This document shows positions 8,104-15,811 of a stretch of 15,947 bases of DNA, in pieces. Each line of letters opens with the position of its first letter. Within the stretch, counting starts at the first letter, position 1. The position numbers and the translations under genes are program-made. The stretch comes from Alphaproteobacteria bacterium. GTDB lineage: Bacteria > Pseudomonadota > Alphaproteobacteria > CAAHEQ01 > UBA3637. The notes under the pieces were generated by a model, which was not told the origin of the DNA, ran no database searches, and was given only the letters and a program-made list of their open reading frames with translations. Location of the stretch: NCBI GenBank assembly GCA_900772625.1, contig CAAHEQ010000097.1, positions 1 through 15,947 on the forward strand, in the 5' to 3' direction.

Positions 8104-8957
8104 TGCTGAACCTCTCTTGCACCCTCGACCAGCCAACCGCGCAAAGCCGTCAGCGTATCTTCGGGATTATTCTGGTAAAGCTTTTTCGCTTGGTTAAGGG
8201 CATTGGCTTTGACTTGCCCAACAATCGGCGTATCGGCTTTGCTGGCAAGCTCTGCTTTGGCAGCTTCAAAATCCACCTCGAGCGGACGCACCCTTGTCAA
8301 ACTTTCTTTGCTGGGCAACTTTGTGATCATCGCATACCAAACTATGCTTAAAACTAAGCACAACAAAAACACAACAAAAACAAACGGATACTTTGACCAA
8401 ACATACTCGGCCACAAAAGGCACTTGCTCGATCTTCAGCACATCACCACGCGCTTCATCAAAGCCCACTGCCGCCGCCGTCAGCGAACGAATTTGTTCGA
8501 TTTGCGCATTGGAATAAGCGTGATGCGTATTGTCGATGAGCACCGTCACAAACAATTTTTGTAAAACGCCACCTTGCGATGACTTTTGAATGATTTGCTT
8601 TGAAAAAGCGTATGATACATCCTCTCCGCTGGTTTTCAAAATCACAGGATTATCCGAGTCCAATACTTCTTGCGTTGTATCTTGCTTTGCAAAGTCCATT
8701 TGCGCCCGCACAGAAACTTGCACCGCGTCAAGCCCCGTAATTTTTCCAAGCACGTTTTTGATGTTGTTGGCCGCCCTTTGTTCAAAGGCGTCTTTAGCAC
8801 TCTCAATTTGCCCAAACGGCTGTAAATCGGCAGGCATTACGACCTTTTGAGCCGAACCGAACCACAGCGCTAAGCACAATAAAACAAGCACGCCAAATGA
8901 TAGCAGAACCATTTGGAAAAACAAAGCTTTTTTGCCGTTGTTCATCGTGTTTGTCAT
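8100..8957 (-). CDS. fliF: Compact flagellar MS-ring protein FliF (single ring-building motif)
   Basis: FliF forms the MS ring in the inner membrane, the base of the flagellar rotor and housing of the export gate. Typical FliF is about 500-570 residues: membrane helix, RBM1, RBM2, RBM3 with a beta-collar insertion, second helix, FliG-binding tail. This one has only 285. I see a first membrane helix (about 13-34) and a single domain (about 55-182) that matches RBM3: ANNIKNVLGKITG, QVSVRAQMDFAKQ, LFVTVLID and AAAVGFDEARGD. A second membrane helix (190-212) and a C-terminal FliG-binding segment with NPEDTLTALRGWL (264-276) follow. RBM1 and RBM2 are absent and the collar insertion is only ~45 residues. 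The frame is intact. ATG at 8957 has AAGG 6 nt upstream, and rluD begins only 110 nt away on the other strand, so there is no room for a missing N-terminal part. Coupling to fliG by ATGA supports a functional gene. Confidence 0.88.
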   Translation of the reverse strand: MTNTMNNGKKALFFQMVLLSFGVLVLLCLALWFGSAQKVVMPADLQPFGQIESAKDAFEQRAANNIKNVLGKITGLDAVQVSVRAQMDFAKQDTTQEVLDSDNPVILKTSGEDVSYAFSKQIIQKSSQGGVLQKLFVTVLIDNTHHAYSNAQIEQIRSLTAAAVGFDEARGDVLKIEQVPFVAEYVWSKYPFVFVVFLLCLVLSIVWYAMITKLPSKESLTRVRPLEVDFEAAKAELASKADTPIVGQVKANALNQAKKLYQNNPEDTLTALRGWLVEGAREVQQ

Positions 8958-9067
8958 TGAATGCCTTTTAAAGTCAGTTATAACCTTTGTGTATTATGCG
9001 CTAAAGAAAGTGAATTTTTCGTTAACAAAGGCTTTCTTTTTATTTGATTTTGTGATAAATAAGTATT
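8958..9067. promoter_or_regulatory. Divergent fliF/rluD intergenic region
   Basis: This 110-bp AT-rich gap must hold the promoters of both the flagellar operon (minus) and rluD (plus). I checked for sigma70, sigma54 (GG-N10-GC) and sigma28-type patterns and for a CtrA-like TTAA-N7-TTAA. None is convincing. CATAAT and TATAAC hexamers occur on the minus strand but lack a suitably spaced -35 box. The rluD start also lacks a clear Shine-Dalgarno. Confidence 0.5.
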
Positions 9068-10003
9068 ATGCAAAACAACAATAAAGTACTCAACATTACG
9101 GCTTTTGACGCAGACACGGGTCTGCGCCTTGATAAGTTTTTATCTTTGCACACCGAGTTATCGCGCTCGCGCATTGGGGCTTTGATTGAGCAAGGGCACG
9201 TCTATCCGCCCTTTGATGCGGATTTCAAAGTCCAAGCAGGTCAAAGCTTTAAAGTCGAAATACCGCCCACAATTGAAGCGACTCCTTCGGCACAATCTAT
9301 TCCGCTTGACATTTTGTATGAAGATGATGATTTGATTGTCATTAACAAGCCCGCAGGTCTTGTCGTTCACCCTGGCGCAGGCAACGCAGACGGCACGCTC
9401 GTCAACGCACTGCTTTACCATTGTGGCGATTCTCTGTCGGGCATCGGTGGCGTCAAACGCCCTGGCATCGTGCACCGCATCGACAAAGAAACTTCAGGCG
9501 TATTGGTGATTGCGAAAAATGATGCCGCGCATCAAAACTTGTCCGAACAATTTTCTGTACATTCAATTCACCGCGTTTATAACGCGATTGTTTATGGGAT
9601 GCCACCTTTGTCGGGCACTGTCACGGGCGATATTGGTCGCAGCCCCACCGACCGCCAAAAAATGGCAATTGTTGCTACAGGGGGTAAACGCGCCGTCACG
9701 CATTACAGATTACTCAAACCTTTATTTAACGGCAAAGCCTCCCTTGTCGAATGCAAGCTTGAAACGGGCAGAACGCACCAAATCCGCGTGCATTTAACGT
9801 CCATCAAGCACCCACTTGTCGGCGACAAAACATACGGCCACGCGCCCAAAGGAACGCCTGAGATTTTGCGCTTATTCCCGCGTCAAGCGCTCCATGCTGC
9901 AGAGCTTGGCTTTATTCACCCCAAAACAGGGAAGTTTATGCTCTTTAAAGCCCCGCTGCCACAGGATATGCAGTTGCTTCTTGACGCCTCCAGCTTGATG
10001 TAG
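9068..10003 (+). CDS. rluD: 23S rRNA pseudouridine synthase, RluD family
   Basis: This enzyme isomerises specific uridines in RNA to pseudouridine. RluD proper acts on helix 69 of 23S rRNA (E. coli positions 1911, 1915 and 1917). The 311-residue protein has an N-terminal S4 RNA-binding domain (about 18-65; LRLDKFLS, SRSRIGALIEQGHV), then the catalytic domain. The catalytic domain carries NKPAG (93-97), the active-site motif HRIDKETSG (136-144, with Asp139 as the nucleophile) and GRTHQIRVHL (234-243). The S4 domain and length fit RluD better than RluA. RluC is the main alternative and cannot be excluded without a tree. It is the only plus-strand gene here, diverging from fliF and converging on the SIMPL gene. 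No Shine-Dalgarno is evident before the ATG. Confidence 0.9.
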   Translation: MQNNNKVLNITAFDADTGLRLDKFLSLHTELSRSRIGALIEQGHVYPPFDADFKVQAGQSFKVEIPPTIEATPSAQSIPLDILYEDDDLIVINKPAGLVVHPGAGNADGTLVNALLYHCGDSLSGIGGVKRPGIVHRIDKETSGVLVIAKNDAAHQNLSEQFSVHSIHRVYNAIVYGMPPLSGTVTGDIGRSPTDRQKMAIVATGGKRAVTHYRLLKPLFNGKASLVECKLETGRTHQIRVHLTSIKHPLVGDKTYGHAPKGTPEILRLFPRQALHAAELGFIHPKTGKFMLFKAPLPQDMQLLLDASSLM

Positions 10004-10036
10004 CGCATCATCTTTTAACACTTTGAAAACAATAAA

Positions 10037-10077
10037 AAAACGCAACCGTTCTTTGATGAAAAAAACGATTGCGTTTT
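10037..10077. terminator. Bidirectional terminator between rluD and SIMPL gene
   Basis: A 14-nt arm (10037-10050) and its near-perfect complement (10064-10077, one mismatch or wobble) enclose a 13-nt loop. The stem ends are A-rich on one side and T-rich on the other, and an additional A run (10034-10040) gives seven T residues on the minus strand. It can therefore end both the converging rluD (+) and the SIMPL/exporter operon (-). Confidence 0.85.
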
Positions 10078-10098
10078 AAATAACGACAACACAAAAGC

Positions 10099-10815
10099 TT
10101 ATTCTAAGAAATACTCGACCGTTGAGACGACTCGCACCTTTTTGTCAATTTGGTTGCCCTCGTATTGGTCTTGCGCTTGCTCGCGCGCCGTGATAGAAAA
10201 CACCCCTTGATTTGCTTTGCGAATCTTGCCGACCTTTGAGCCCGAATTATTTGCAAACTCGTCCGCTGCCGCTTTCGCGTTAATCGTCGCTTGCTTTAAC
10301 ATTTCTGGCTTGATGTCGTTCAGCTTTGTATACACATACGATACATTGTTGCCGTATGAATTAAAGATGACGCCTTGTGAAACAAGGTTGCCGATCGTTG
10401 GGAAAGTCGTATTGACTAAATCCACTTTTTTCGATCGAACCATAATGTTTTGGTTAATCGTATAGCGCGCTGAAATAGTCGATTTATCGCGGTACGAATC
10501 CGCATAGGCATCTTGCATTGTCAGCCCTTCGATGATAATCTCATCGGCGTCAAAGCCTGCTTTTGTTAAAAAAGCTTCAATCAGGTTTTGCTGGCTTTTC
10601 AGTTCTTTCATCGCAACCAAAATGTCATTGCCCGCGACTTGAAAGCGAATGTTCCATATCGCAAGGTCTGCCCTGACGTCTTTTTCGGCCAAACCTTTAA
10701 CAGACACCGTGCGCATATCCATCGCGGTGTGATAGTAATAATAGCCTGGGAAAAAGCCCGCGCATAACAAACCGAACCCAATCACAACCGATGATAACAG
10801 TATTTTTTTATCCAT
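10099..10815 (-). CDS. SIMPL-domain (DUF541/YggE-like) periplasmic protein
   Basis: The 238-residue protein has one N-terminal membrane helix or uncleaved signal anchor (about 5-25) and then a SIMPL domain (about 35-236). The domain shows the family opening TVSVKGLAEKDVRADLA, a central ISARYTINQNIMVRS strand pattern and a C-terminal VRVVSTVEYFLE. SIMPL proteins are envelope proteins of poorly defined role; E. coli YggE has been linked to oxidative stress tolerance, and some family members bind outer-membrane partners. The start has a strong AAGGAG ribosome binding site. The gene follows the TolC-family gene by 56 nt and is the last gene before the terminator, so it is probably co-transcribed with the exporter, possibly with its own weak promoter. 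I infer envelope localisation; a part in export is speculative. Confidence 0.85.
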   Translation of the reverse strand: MDKKILLSSVVIGFGLLCAGFFPGYYYYHTAMDMRTVSVKGLAEKDVRADLAIWNIRFQVAGNDILVAMKELKSQQNLIEAFLTKAGFDADEIIIEGLTMQDAYADSYRDKSTISARYTINQNIMVRSKKVDLVNTTFPTIGNLVSQGVIFNSYGNNVSYVYTKLNDIKPEMLKQATINAKAAADEFANNSGSKVGKIRKANQGVFSITAREQAQDQYEGNQIDKKVRVVSTVEYFLE

Positions 10816-10839
10816 TTTAATCTCCTTTATATGAACTTA

Positions 10840-10868
10840 TATATAAGCTACTTTTGACCCAAATGCAA
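10840..10868 (-). promoter_or_regulatory. Possible weak promoter of the SIMPL gene, with AT palindrome
   Basis: In the 56-nt gap after the TolC gene, the minus strand has TTGCAT (10863-10868), a 17-bp spacer and TATATA (10840-10845). Both hexamers are imperfect. The -10 lies inside a perfect 12-bp palindrome, CTTATATATAAG (10836-10847), which could also be a regulator site. No terminator separates the two genes, so read-through from the exporter operon is at least as likely. Confidence 0.3.
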
Positions 10869-10871
10869 ACA

Positions 10872-12155
10872 TTAGTTTTTGGATATTTTCAAATCCTTTG
10901 CTGTCAAGCGACCGACCCCTGAGAGCACCGCAAAAAATGCCGAAACTTTCTGATGCTTTGCTTGCGTCAGAGCGACTTTGGAGTCAAGCAATTCTTGTTC
11001 GGCGTCCAGCACATCCAGCACCGTGCGCCGCCCGCGTTCTTGCTCGTCTTTAATGCCATTTAAGGCTTGCTTATTGGCTTTGATACGGCTGTTTGCTGAC
11101 TTAATCGCGGCATCTTGCGCTTGGTAGATATTCCACGCTTTGCGCAAGTTTTCGGCAACCACACGCTGTGTTTGCGTGATTTGTTCTTTAGCGGCTGAAG
11201 CGGTAAACTTGGCCTTATTGCCTTGCGCACCTGCCACGCCTTTATCATACAATGGCACTGTCAAATACACGCCAATGCGCGCGTCTTTCACGTTGTCCAC
11301 AATCGGCAAATCGTCATAGTGCATTCCAGAGGCTTTAATATCAACAGACGGACGCAGCGTTTGTTGCGAAACTGTAATGTCCTCGTTCGCAGCCTGATAG
11401 CTGGCGTTCGCGGCCTGAATAGCTGGGTGCGCCAGCAGCGCCAACTTTTCGGCCTCCTCCAATGACTTTGGAAACAGAGTTTGCACAGAGCTGATTGAAA
11501 TATCCTGATACTTATTTTCGGCTTTACCATAGATTCGGCGGAACGTTTCTTTGGCGTTATCATAATTCGTCTTTGCCGCAATCACGCGGTAATTTGCCCC
11601 CTCGAGACGCGCTTGCGCTTGCATTAAATCCGTTTGAGTTAAAAGCCCCAGCTTTTCCATATCCTTATACCGTGCATAGTATTCTTGCAAAACTTTTTTG
11701 TTGCCTTGCTGCAATGTCAACACTTCTTTGGCATTCATCACGCCGATATACGCGTTAATCGCGGATAAAAACACATCTTGTTCGGTTAAGGACAAGCTGG
11801 CTTGCTTGGCTTGAAACATATACTTGGCCGCATCGATTTGCGCCGATGTTGCAAAGCCTTGGAAAATGTTTTGTGTCAGCTTGACCCCCACACCAATCGG
11901 CGTGGTTTTATAGGTCTTATCCAAAATCTCGGTACTGGCCGAACCAATGCTGGCGCTGGCTCCAACGGCAGGCTTCCACCCGCTCCACGCCATATCAACC
12001 ACCGCTTCGGCACTTTTCACTTGCTCGCGCGCTGACAAAATTTGCGGATTCGTTTGATACACCGTCTGCAACGCTTGGTACAAGTCATCAGCCAAAGCGG
12101 GGCTGGACAGCACCAAAGCCAACAAAGCAAAACCTAAATAATGTACTGACTTCAT
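10872..12155 (-). CDS. tolC: TolC-family outer-membrane efflux channel
   Basis: TolC-family proteins form trimeric channels that cross the outer membrane and periplasm and serve inner-membrane exporters. The 427-residue protein has a clear signal peptide (about 1-22, cleavage after SPALA) and two tandem OEP repeats (about 25-215 and 225-420). The expected coiled-coil helices are present, with the typical starts TNPQILSAREQVKSAEA and HPAIQAANASYQAA and the second-repeat segment GRRTVLDVLDAEQELLDSK. The strong ribosome binding site AGGAGG sits 5 nt before the ATG. It lies 9 nt after the second ABC-2 permease, so inner-membrane pump and outer-membrane channel form one operon. The missing partner is a periplasmic adaptor, normally encoded upstream of the ATPases, beyond the broken right end. 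Confidence 0.92.
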   Translation of the reverse strand: MKSVHYLGFALLALVLSSPALADDLYQALQTVYQTNPQILSAREQVKSAEAVVDMAWSGWKPAVGASASIGSASTEILDKTYKTTPIGVGVKLTQNIFQGFATSAQIDAAKYMFQAKQASLSLTEQDVFLSAINAYIGVMNAKEVLTLQQGNKKVLQEYYARYKDMEKLGLLTQTDLMQAQARLEGANYRVIAAKTNYDNAKETFRRIYGKAENKYQDISISSVQTLFPKSLEEAEKLALLAHPAIQAANASYQAANEDITVSQQTLRPSVDIKASGMHYDDLPIVDNVKDARIGVYLTVPLYDKGVAGAQGNKAKFTASAAKEQITQTQRVVAENLRKAWNIYQAQDAAIKSANSRIKANKQALNGIKDEQERGRRTVLDVLDAEQELLDSKVALTQAKHQKVSAFFAVLSGVGRLTAKDLKISKN

Positions 12156-12164
12156 AAAAACCTC

Positions 12165-13256
12165 CTATAAAGTTGTTTTAAAGCGTCTGACCGCCGCCCA
12201 TGCAATAAACGCGCCTACAAGCAACATCATTGCGGCGTGCTCGGCAAAGTATGTCCAATCACTGCCTTTGAGCAAAATGTTGCGCACCAAAAAGATATAG
12301 TGTGTTAATGGATTTAAATATGATACAAACTGCAAAACAAGTGGCATATTTTCAATCGGGAACAAAGCCCCCGATAGCATCAGCGCCAAAAACAACACAA
12401 TCATCAAACCGAGCATTGCTTGTTGTTGCGTTTGTGTATAGGTTGACAGCCACACACCCACTGCGCATGAGGGCAACACAAAGCAAATAAAAGAAAGCAT
12501 AAACATTAAAAACGACCCGTTAAAGGGCAAGTGGAACAAAATCACGGCCACAATTTGAATAATAAACATATTCAAAAGAGCAATTAAAATATACGGCACA
12601 GTCTTGCCCAAAATGATATCGTATTTTGATATCGGCGCGCTGATCAGCGTTTCAATCGTTCCCGTTTCTTTTTCCTTGGTAATTGAAATACTGACAAGCG
12701 TCAACAAAGACATCAACACCAACACCGCCATAATGGCGGGGATTAAAAACAATTGTGTATCCAGTTGCGGATTAAACAGGATACGCAGGCTGAAACCAAT
12801 CGGGGAGGAGAGCTTTTGATTAAACTCGCTGGCAAAAACTTGGGCCGTAATGCCTTGCAAATACGAATCAATGCTTTGCGCTTTTAAAACGTTTGTGGCG
12901 TCAATCAATACTTGGACTTGCGCATCTCCTGTGCCGAGTGCCTTAGTCAGCCCTCCGCTGGGCGCAATTAACGCGACATCGGCTTTGCCCGATTGCACCA
13001 AATCAATAGCGCTTTGGGGCGAGGGATTGACTTTAGTAAACCACCCAGAGCCGATGGCGTGATCGTAAATACGCTCCATCATGTAGTCATTGGGCTCAAG
13101 GTCGATCGCAAGACGCAAGTTTTTCGCTTCCATTGTAATGGCCTGCGAAAAAATGATGACCTGCACCACAGGCATAATCAAAATCGCCATCAGCATCACT
13201 GGATCGCGCAGCAATGCTATCATTTCTTTTTTGAAAAATCCCCACAGTGTTTTCAT
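12165..13256 (-). CDS. ABC-2 type exporter permease (YbhR-like)
   Basis: This is an inner-membrane subunit of an ABC exporter. The 363-residue protein has one N-terminal membrane helix (about 16-36), a periplasmic domain of ~135 residues, and then five membrane helices in the C-terminal half (from about 170). That is the layout of the ABC-2 permease family. The family segment ITKEKETGTIETLISAPISKYDIILGK, on the cytoplasmic side after TM2, contacts the ATPase, and a later LALMLSGALFPIENMPLVLQ matches the YbhR/YhhJ group. It overlaps the preceding permease by ATGA (13253-13256), indicating tight coupling and probably a 1:1 heterodimer. The substrate cannot be read from the sequence; relatives export drugs, dyes or cations. 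Confidence 0.9.
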   Translation of the reverse strand: MKTLWGFFKKEMIALLRDPVMLMAILIMPVVQVIIFSQAITMEAKNLRLAIDLEPNDYMMERIYDHAIGSGWFTKVNPSPQSAIDLVQSGKADVALIAPSGGLTKALGTGDAQVQVLIDATNVLKAQSIDSYLQGITAQVFASEFNQKLSSPIGFSLRILFNPQLDTQLFLIPAIMAVLVLMSLLTLVSISITKEKETGTIETLISAPISKYDIILGKTVPYILIALLNMFIIQIVAVILFHLPFNGSFLMFMLSFICFVLPSCAVGVWLSTYTQTQQQAMLGLMIVLFLALMLSGALFPIENMPLVLQFVSYLNPLTHYIFLVRNILLKGSDWTYFAEHAAMMLLVGAFIAWAAVRRFKTTL

Positions 13257-14377
13257 TCTAATGTCCTTTTAAACCGCCACAGGCAAGCCGCTATTAAAAC
13301 CGAACCTTGAATAAACATCGCCGTAAATGGCAACCACAAATCCGCAAAAGTACTGGCCTTTAAAAACTGATCACGCGTAATGTCTACGTAAAAACGCGCA
13401 GGAAACACCGACGACAACCATTGATAAAACGTTGGCATATACTCGACAGGGAAAATAAACCCTGACAGCAATGCCGTTGGCAGCAAGCCAATAATCGCCG
13501 CATACTGCACCGCAACTTGTTGCTCGTGGCTGACAATTGAAATATAAAGCCCCAACGCAAGATAGTCGAAAATAAAGATAATCGTACCCAGTGCCAAAAT
13601 CCAATACGCCCCAACAAACGGCACATCAAAGATAAAACGTGCCGCCAAAAAAACAATCACAAAGCCTGCAAAGCTTAAAAATGCATATGGAAACAGTTTG
13701 CCAAACATAATTTCCAACGATGTGGCAGGGGTTGAAAGCAACATTTCCATCGAGCCTTTTTCCCATTCGCGGCAAACGGTCAGCGCCGTCAACATAATCG
13801 ACACCAACGCAATAATCACCGCCGCGATACCAGGGACAGCAAACCACCTTGAGTTCAACTCGGGATTAAACAAATAGCGCGTTTTAAACGATAACGGCGC
13901 ACTGTTTTCCCTTGGCACGTCCTTGATTTTATAAATTGCATTCGTGTTTATCGTGGTTAAATAATTCATAATCGCCGCGATGGACGAATTGTCTGCGCCG
14001 TCCAGCAAAATCTGGACATCGCCTTTGCCTTGCCCTAAAACCTGCTTTTCAAACTGAGGCGGAATAATCAGCACGGCACGCGCTTTTTCGTTCACAACAT
14101 TTTGAAACGCTTGCTCGGGCGTTTGAACTTCATAGGGCAAAAAGTAATTCGAGCTGCCAAACGTTTCAATTAACTTGCGCGAACTTTGCGTTTTGTCGTG
14201 GTCGATATAGGCTAGATCGATTGACTTGATATTAAACTCGATCGAGTTGCCCAAAATGAGTACAATCAAAAACGGTAAAAGCAGAGCCATCATCAATGTA
14301 AACGGATCGCGGAAAATGTGCTTAAACTCTTTGGTGAAAATCGCGTGCGCACGGCGGTATTTAAAAAAGCTTTTCAT
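13253..14377 (-). CDS. ABC-2 type exporter permease (YbhS-like)
   Basis: This is the partner inner-membrane subunit, 374 residues. Its layout is the same as the next permease: a first helix at about 30-47 after the cytoplasmic elbow FTKEFKHIFRDPFTL, a periplasmic domain, then five helices. The coupling segment CREWEKGSMEMLLSTPATSLEIMFGK is closely similar to YbhS-type permeases. The final part (SGFIFPVEYMPTFYQWLS and FPARFYVDITRDQFLK) is also typical. Its start codon overlaps the stop of ATPase 2 and its stop overlaps the start of the second permease, both as ATGA. The two permeases are clearly paralogous but not near-identical, pointing to a heterodimeric pore. Confidence 0.9.
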   Translation of the reverse strand: MKSFFKYRRAHAIFTKEFKHIFRDPFTLMMALLLPFLIVLILGNSIEFNIKSIDLAYIDHDKTQSSRKLIETFGSSNYFLPYEVQTPEQAFQNVVNEKARAVLIIPPQFEKQVLGQGKGDVQILLDGADNSSIAAIMNYLTTINTNAIYKIKDVPRENSAPLSFKTRYLFNPELNSRWFAVPGIAAVIIALVSIMLTALTVCREWEKGSMEMLLSTPATSLEIMFGKLFPYAFLSFAGFVIVFLAARFIFDVPFVGAYWILALGTIIFIFDYLALGLYISIVSHEQQVAVQYAAIIGLLPTALLSGFIFPVEYMPTFYQWLSSVFPARFYVDITRDQFLKASTFADLWLPFTAMFIQGSVLIAACLWRFKRTLE

Positions 14378-15282
14378 CTGTTTTGCCCTTCCACCTTGCG
14401 GATAAAGACGTCTTCCAATGAGGGGGCTATTTGCTCGATAACATAGTCTTTTTTGATGTTTTCCAACGCTTGAGGCTCATTGACGCCCGCTTTAAACAAA
14501 GCGTGAAAATGCTGGCCATAAGGCTCTAACACATCGAATAATTGCTTATCGAGTTCGGGGGGCTTATCGCCCTTTGGCGTTAAGTTGTACATCGTGCCCG
14601 TAAAAGTTTGCCGCTTGAGGTTTTCTGGCGAGTCCAGCGCGATTAGCTCTCCCGAGCGCATCAACGCGATACGTTCGCAATTTTCAGCCTCGTCCATATA
14701 ATGGGTTGTCACAAAGATGGTTTTACCTGTTTTGGCAAGCGCTTTAATCAAGCTCCAGAATCGGGCGCGCGCCACAGGCGCAACACCCGCAGTCGGTTCA
14801 TCCAAAAACACCACCAGCGGATCATGAAGCAACGACACGCACAGCGCAATTTCTTGCTTAATACCGTCAGGCAAGTCTTTCACCACAGTGGATAAATCAT
14901 ACTTAAAGTCGATAAAATCCAGCAATTTTTTGCGATTTTGCAAATACTTTTTTTTGCTCAAATGGCGCAGAGCGGCCGCAAAGTCCATATTTTCTTTGAT
15001 TGACAAATCGTTATAGAGCGTGAAGTGTTGGGACATATAGCCCACCTTTTGCTTGATAATGTTTTCTTTGCCCGCAACAAAGGCTTCGTTATCAATGAGC
15101 ACCGTCCCGCTGGAGGCAAGCAGCAAGCCGCACAGCACGCGAATAGTCGTTGTTTTGCCCGCACCGTTTGCGCCCAGAAAGCCAAAAATCTCGCCTTTGC
15201 TGACCGAAAAAGAGACGTCTTTGACGGCGTAAAAGTCTCCGAAGCAAACGGACAAGTGCTTGACATCAACGACAAAACGCAT
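14374..15282 (-). CDS. ABC exporter ATPase 2 (YbhF C-terminal half type)
   Basis: This 302-residue nucleotide-binding subunit powers the ABC-2 permeases. It has Walker A GANGAGKT (37-44), Q-loop Gln85, Walker B VVFLDEPT (157-164) and the switch histidine His194 in TTHYMDEAENC. Two motifs depart from the ABC consensus. The signature is LPDGIKQ (137-143) instead of LSGGQ, as also seen in C-terminal halves of YbhF-type tandem ATPases. The D-loop is GVAP (166-169), with Ala where GVDP is usual. I start it at ATG 15282 because GGAGG lies 9 nt upstream; the earlier ATG at 15309 has no ribosome binding site. It overlaps ATPase 1 by 17 nt and the first permease by 4 nt. In YbhF the two ATPase domains are fused; here they are separate genes. 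Confidence 0.9.
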   Translation of the reverse strand: MRFVVDVKHLSVCFGDFYAVKDVSFSVSKGEIFGFLGANGAGKTTTIRVLCGLLLASSGTVLIDNEAFVAGKENIIKQKVGYMSQHFTLYNDLSIKENMDFAAALRHLSKKKYLQNRKKLLDFIDFKYDLSTVVKDLPDGIKQEIALCVSLLHDPLVVFLDEPTAGVAPVARARFWSLIKALAKTGKTIFVTTHYMDEAENCERIALMRSGELIALDSPENLKRQTFTGTMYNLTPKGDKPPELDKQLFDVLEPYGQHFHALFKAGVNEPQALENIKKDYVIEQIAPSLEDVFIRKVEGQNR

Positions 15283-15811
15283 AACTTTTGTCCTCCGACA
15301 ACGCTTCATCGCTGGCTTGTCCGCGCTTTAAAAAGTACGCATCAAAGTCTTTCACTTTTGCCTGCTGTAATAATGCCTTAGGCTCACCAACACCCAGCAC
15401 GTGCCCCTGCTCCATTAAAACAACTTGACCACAGCGTTCGGCCTCGTCCATATACGCGGTTGTCATAATCACCAAAATCCCTTGCTCAACAGAGCTATGC
15501 AACATACTCCAAAACTCACGGCGGCTGATTGGGTCAACACCATTGGTGGGCTCGTCCAGCAAAATCACCTTGGGCGAGCGCAACAAAGCACACATCAGTC
15601 CAAGCTTTTTATACATACCGCCCGACAATTTGCCCGCGGGTCTGTCCAAAAACTTTTCAAGACGCGTCAAGTTCAATAATTCCTTTTTGCGTTTTTCATA
15701 TGTTTGTTTGTCAATGCTGTAAAGGTCTTGGAAAAATTCAAGATGCTCTTCAACTGACAAGTCTGCATACAAGCTTTGCGTTTGTGGCATATAAGCGATG
15801 TGTTCGGAAAA
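15266..15811 (-). pseudogene. ABC exporter ATPase 1, N-terminally truncated at a chimeric join
   Basis: The visible 174+ residues are the C-terminal two thirds of an ABC ATPase: IAYMPQTQSLYADLS (Q-loop region), signature LSGGM (55-59 counting from the Met codon at 15790), Walker B VILLDEPTNGVDP (75-87) and MTTAYMDEAERC. The switch histidine expected before YMDEAE is Ala (codon at 15455-15457), a substitution also found in N-terminal halves of YbhF-type proteins. No Walker A is present: upstream of about 15804-15811 the frame no longer resembles the family, because the sequence changes to an unrelated gene. The Met at 15790 is an internal residue of YMPQ, not a start. The gene is most likely intact in the real genome and broken here only by the join. 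Confidence 0.85.
15292..15296 (-). promoter_or_regulatory. Shine-Dalgarno fixing the ATPase 2 start
   Basis: GGAGG on the minus strand lies 9 nt before ATG 15282, inside the coding end of ATPase 1. It selects this start over the in-frame ATG at 15309 and shows that the two ATPases are translated as separate proteins. Confidence 0.75.

Noticed and set aside
8104..8136. TTG start giving FliG 11 extra N-terminal residues
   Set aside because: There is no ribosome binding site before it, and the extra residues are not FliG-like. ATG 8103 has AGAGG and the ATGA coupling with fliF.
8958..9067. CtrA, sigma28 or sigma54 site for the flagellar operon
   Set aside because: Only half matches with wrong spacing were found on either strand.
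9158..9475. Minus-strand open frame opposite rluD and many similar antisense frames opposite secA, fliG and the ABC genes
   Set aside because: They lie entirely inside strongly supported genes, have low-complexity or Cys/His/Arg-rich compositions typical of antisense frames, and lack ribosome binding sites.
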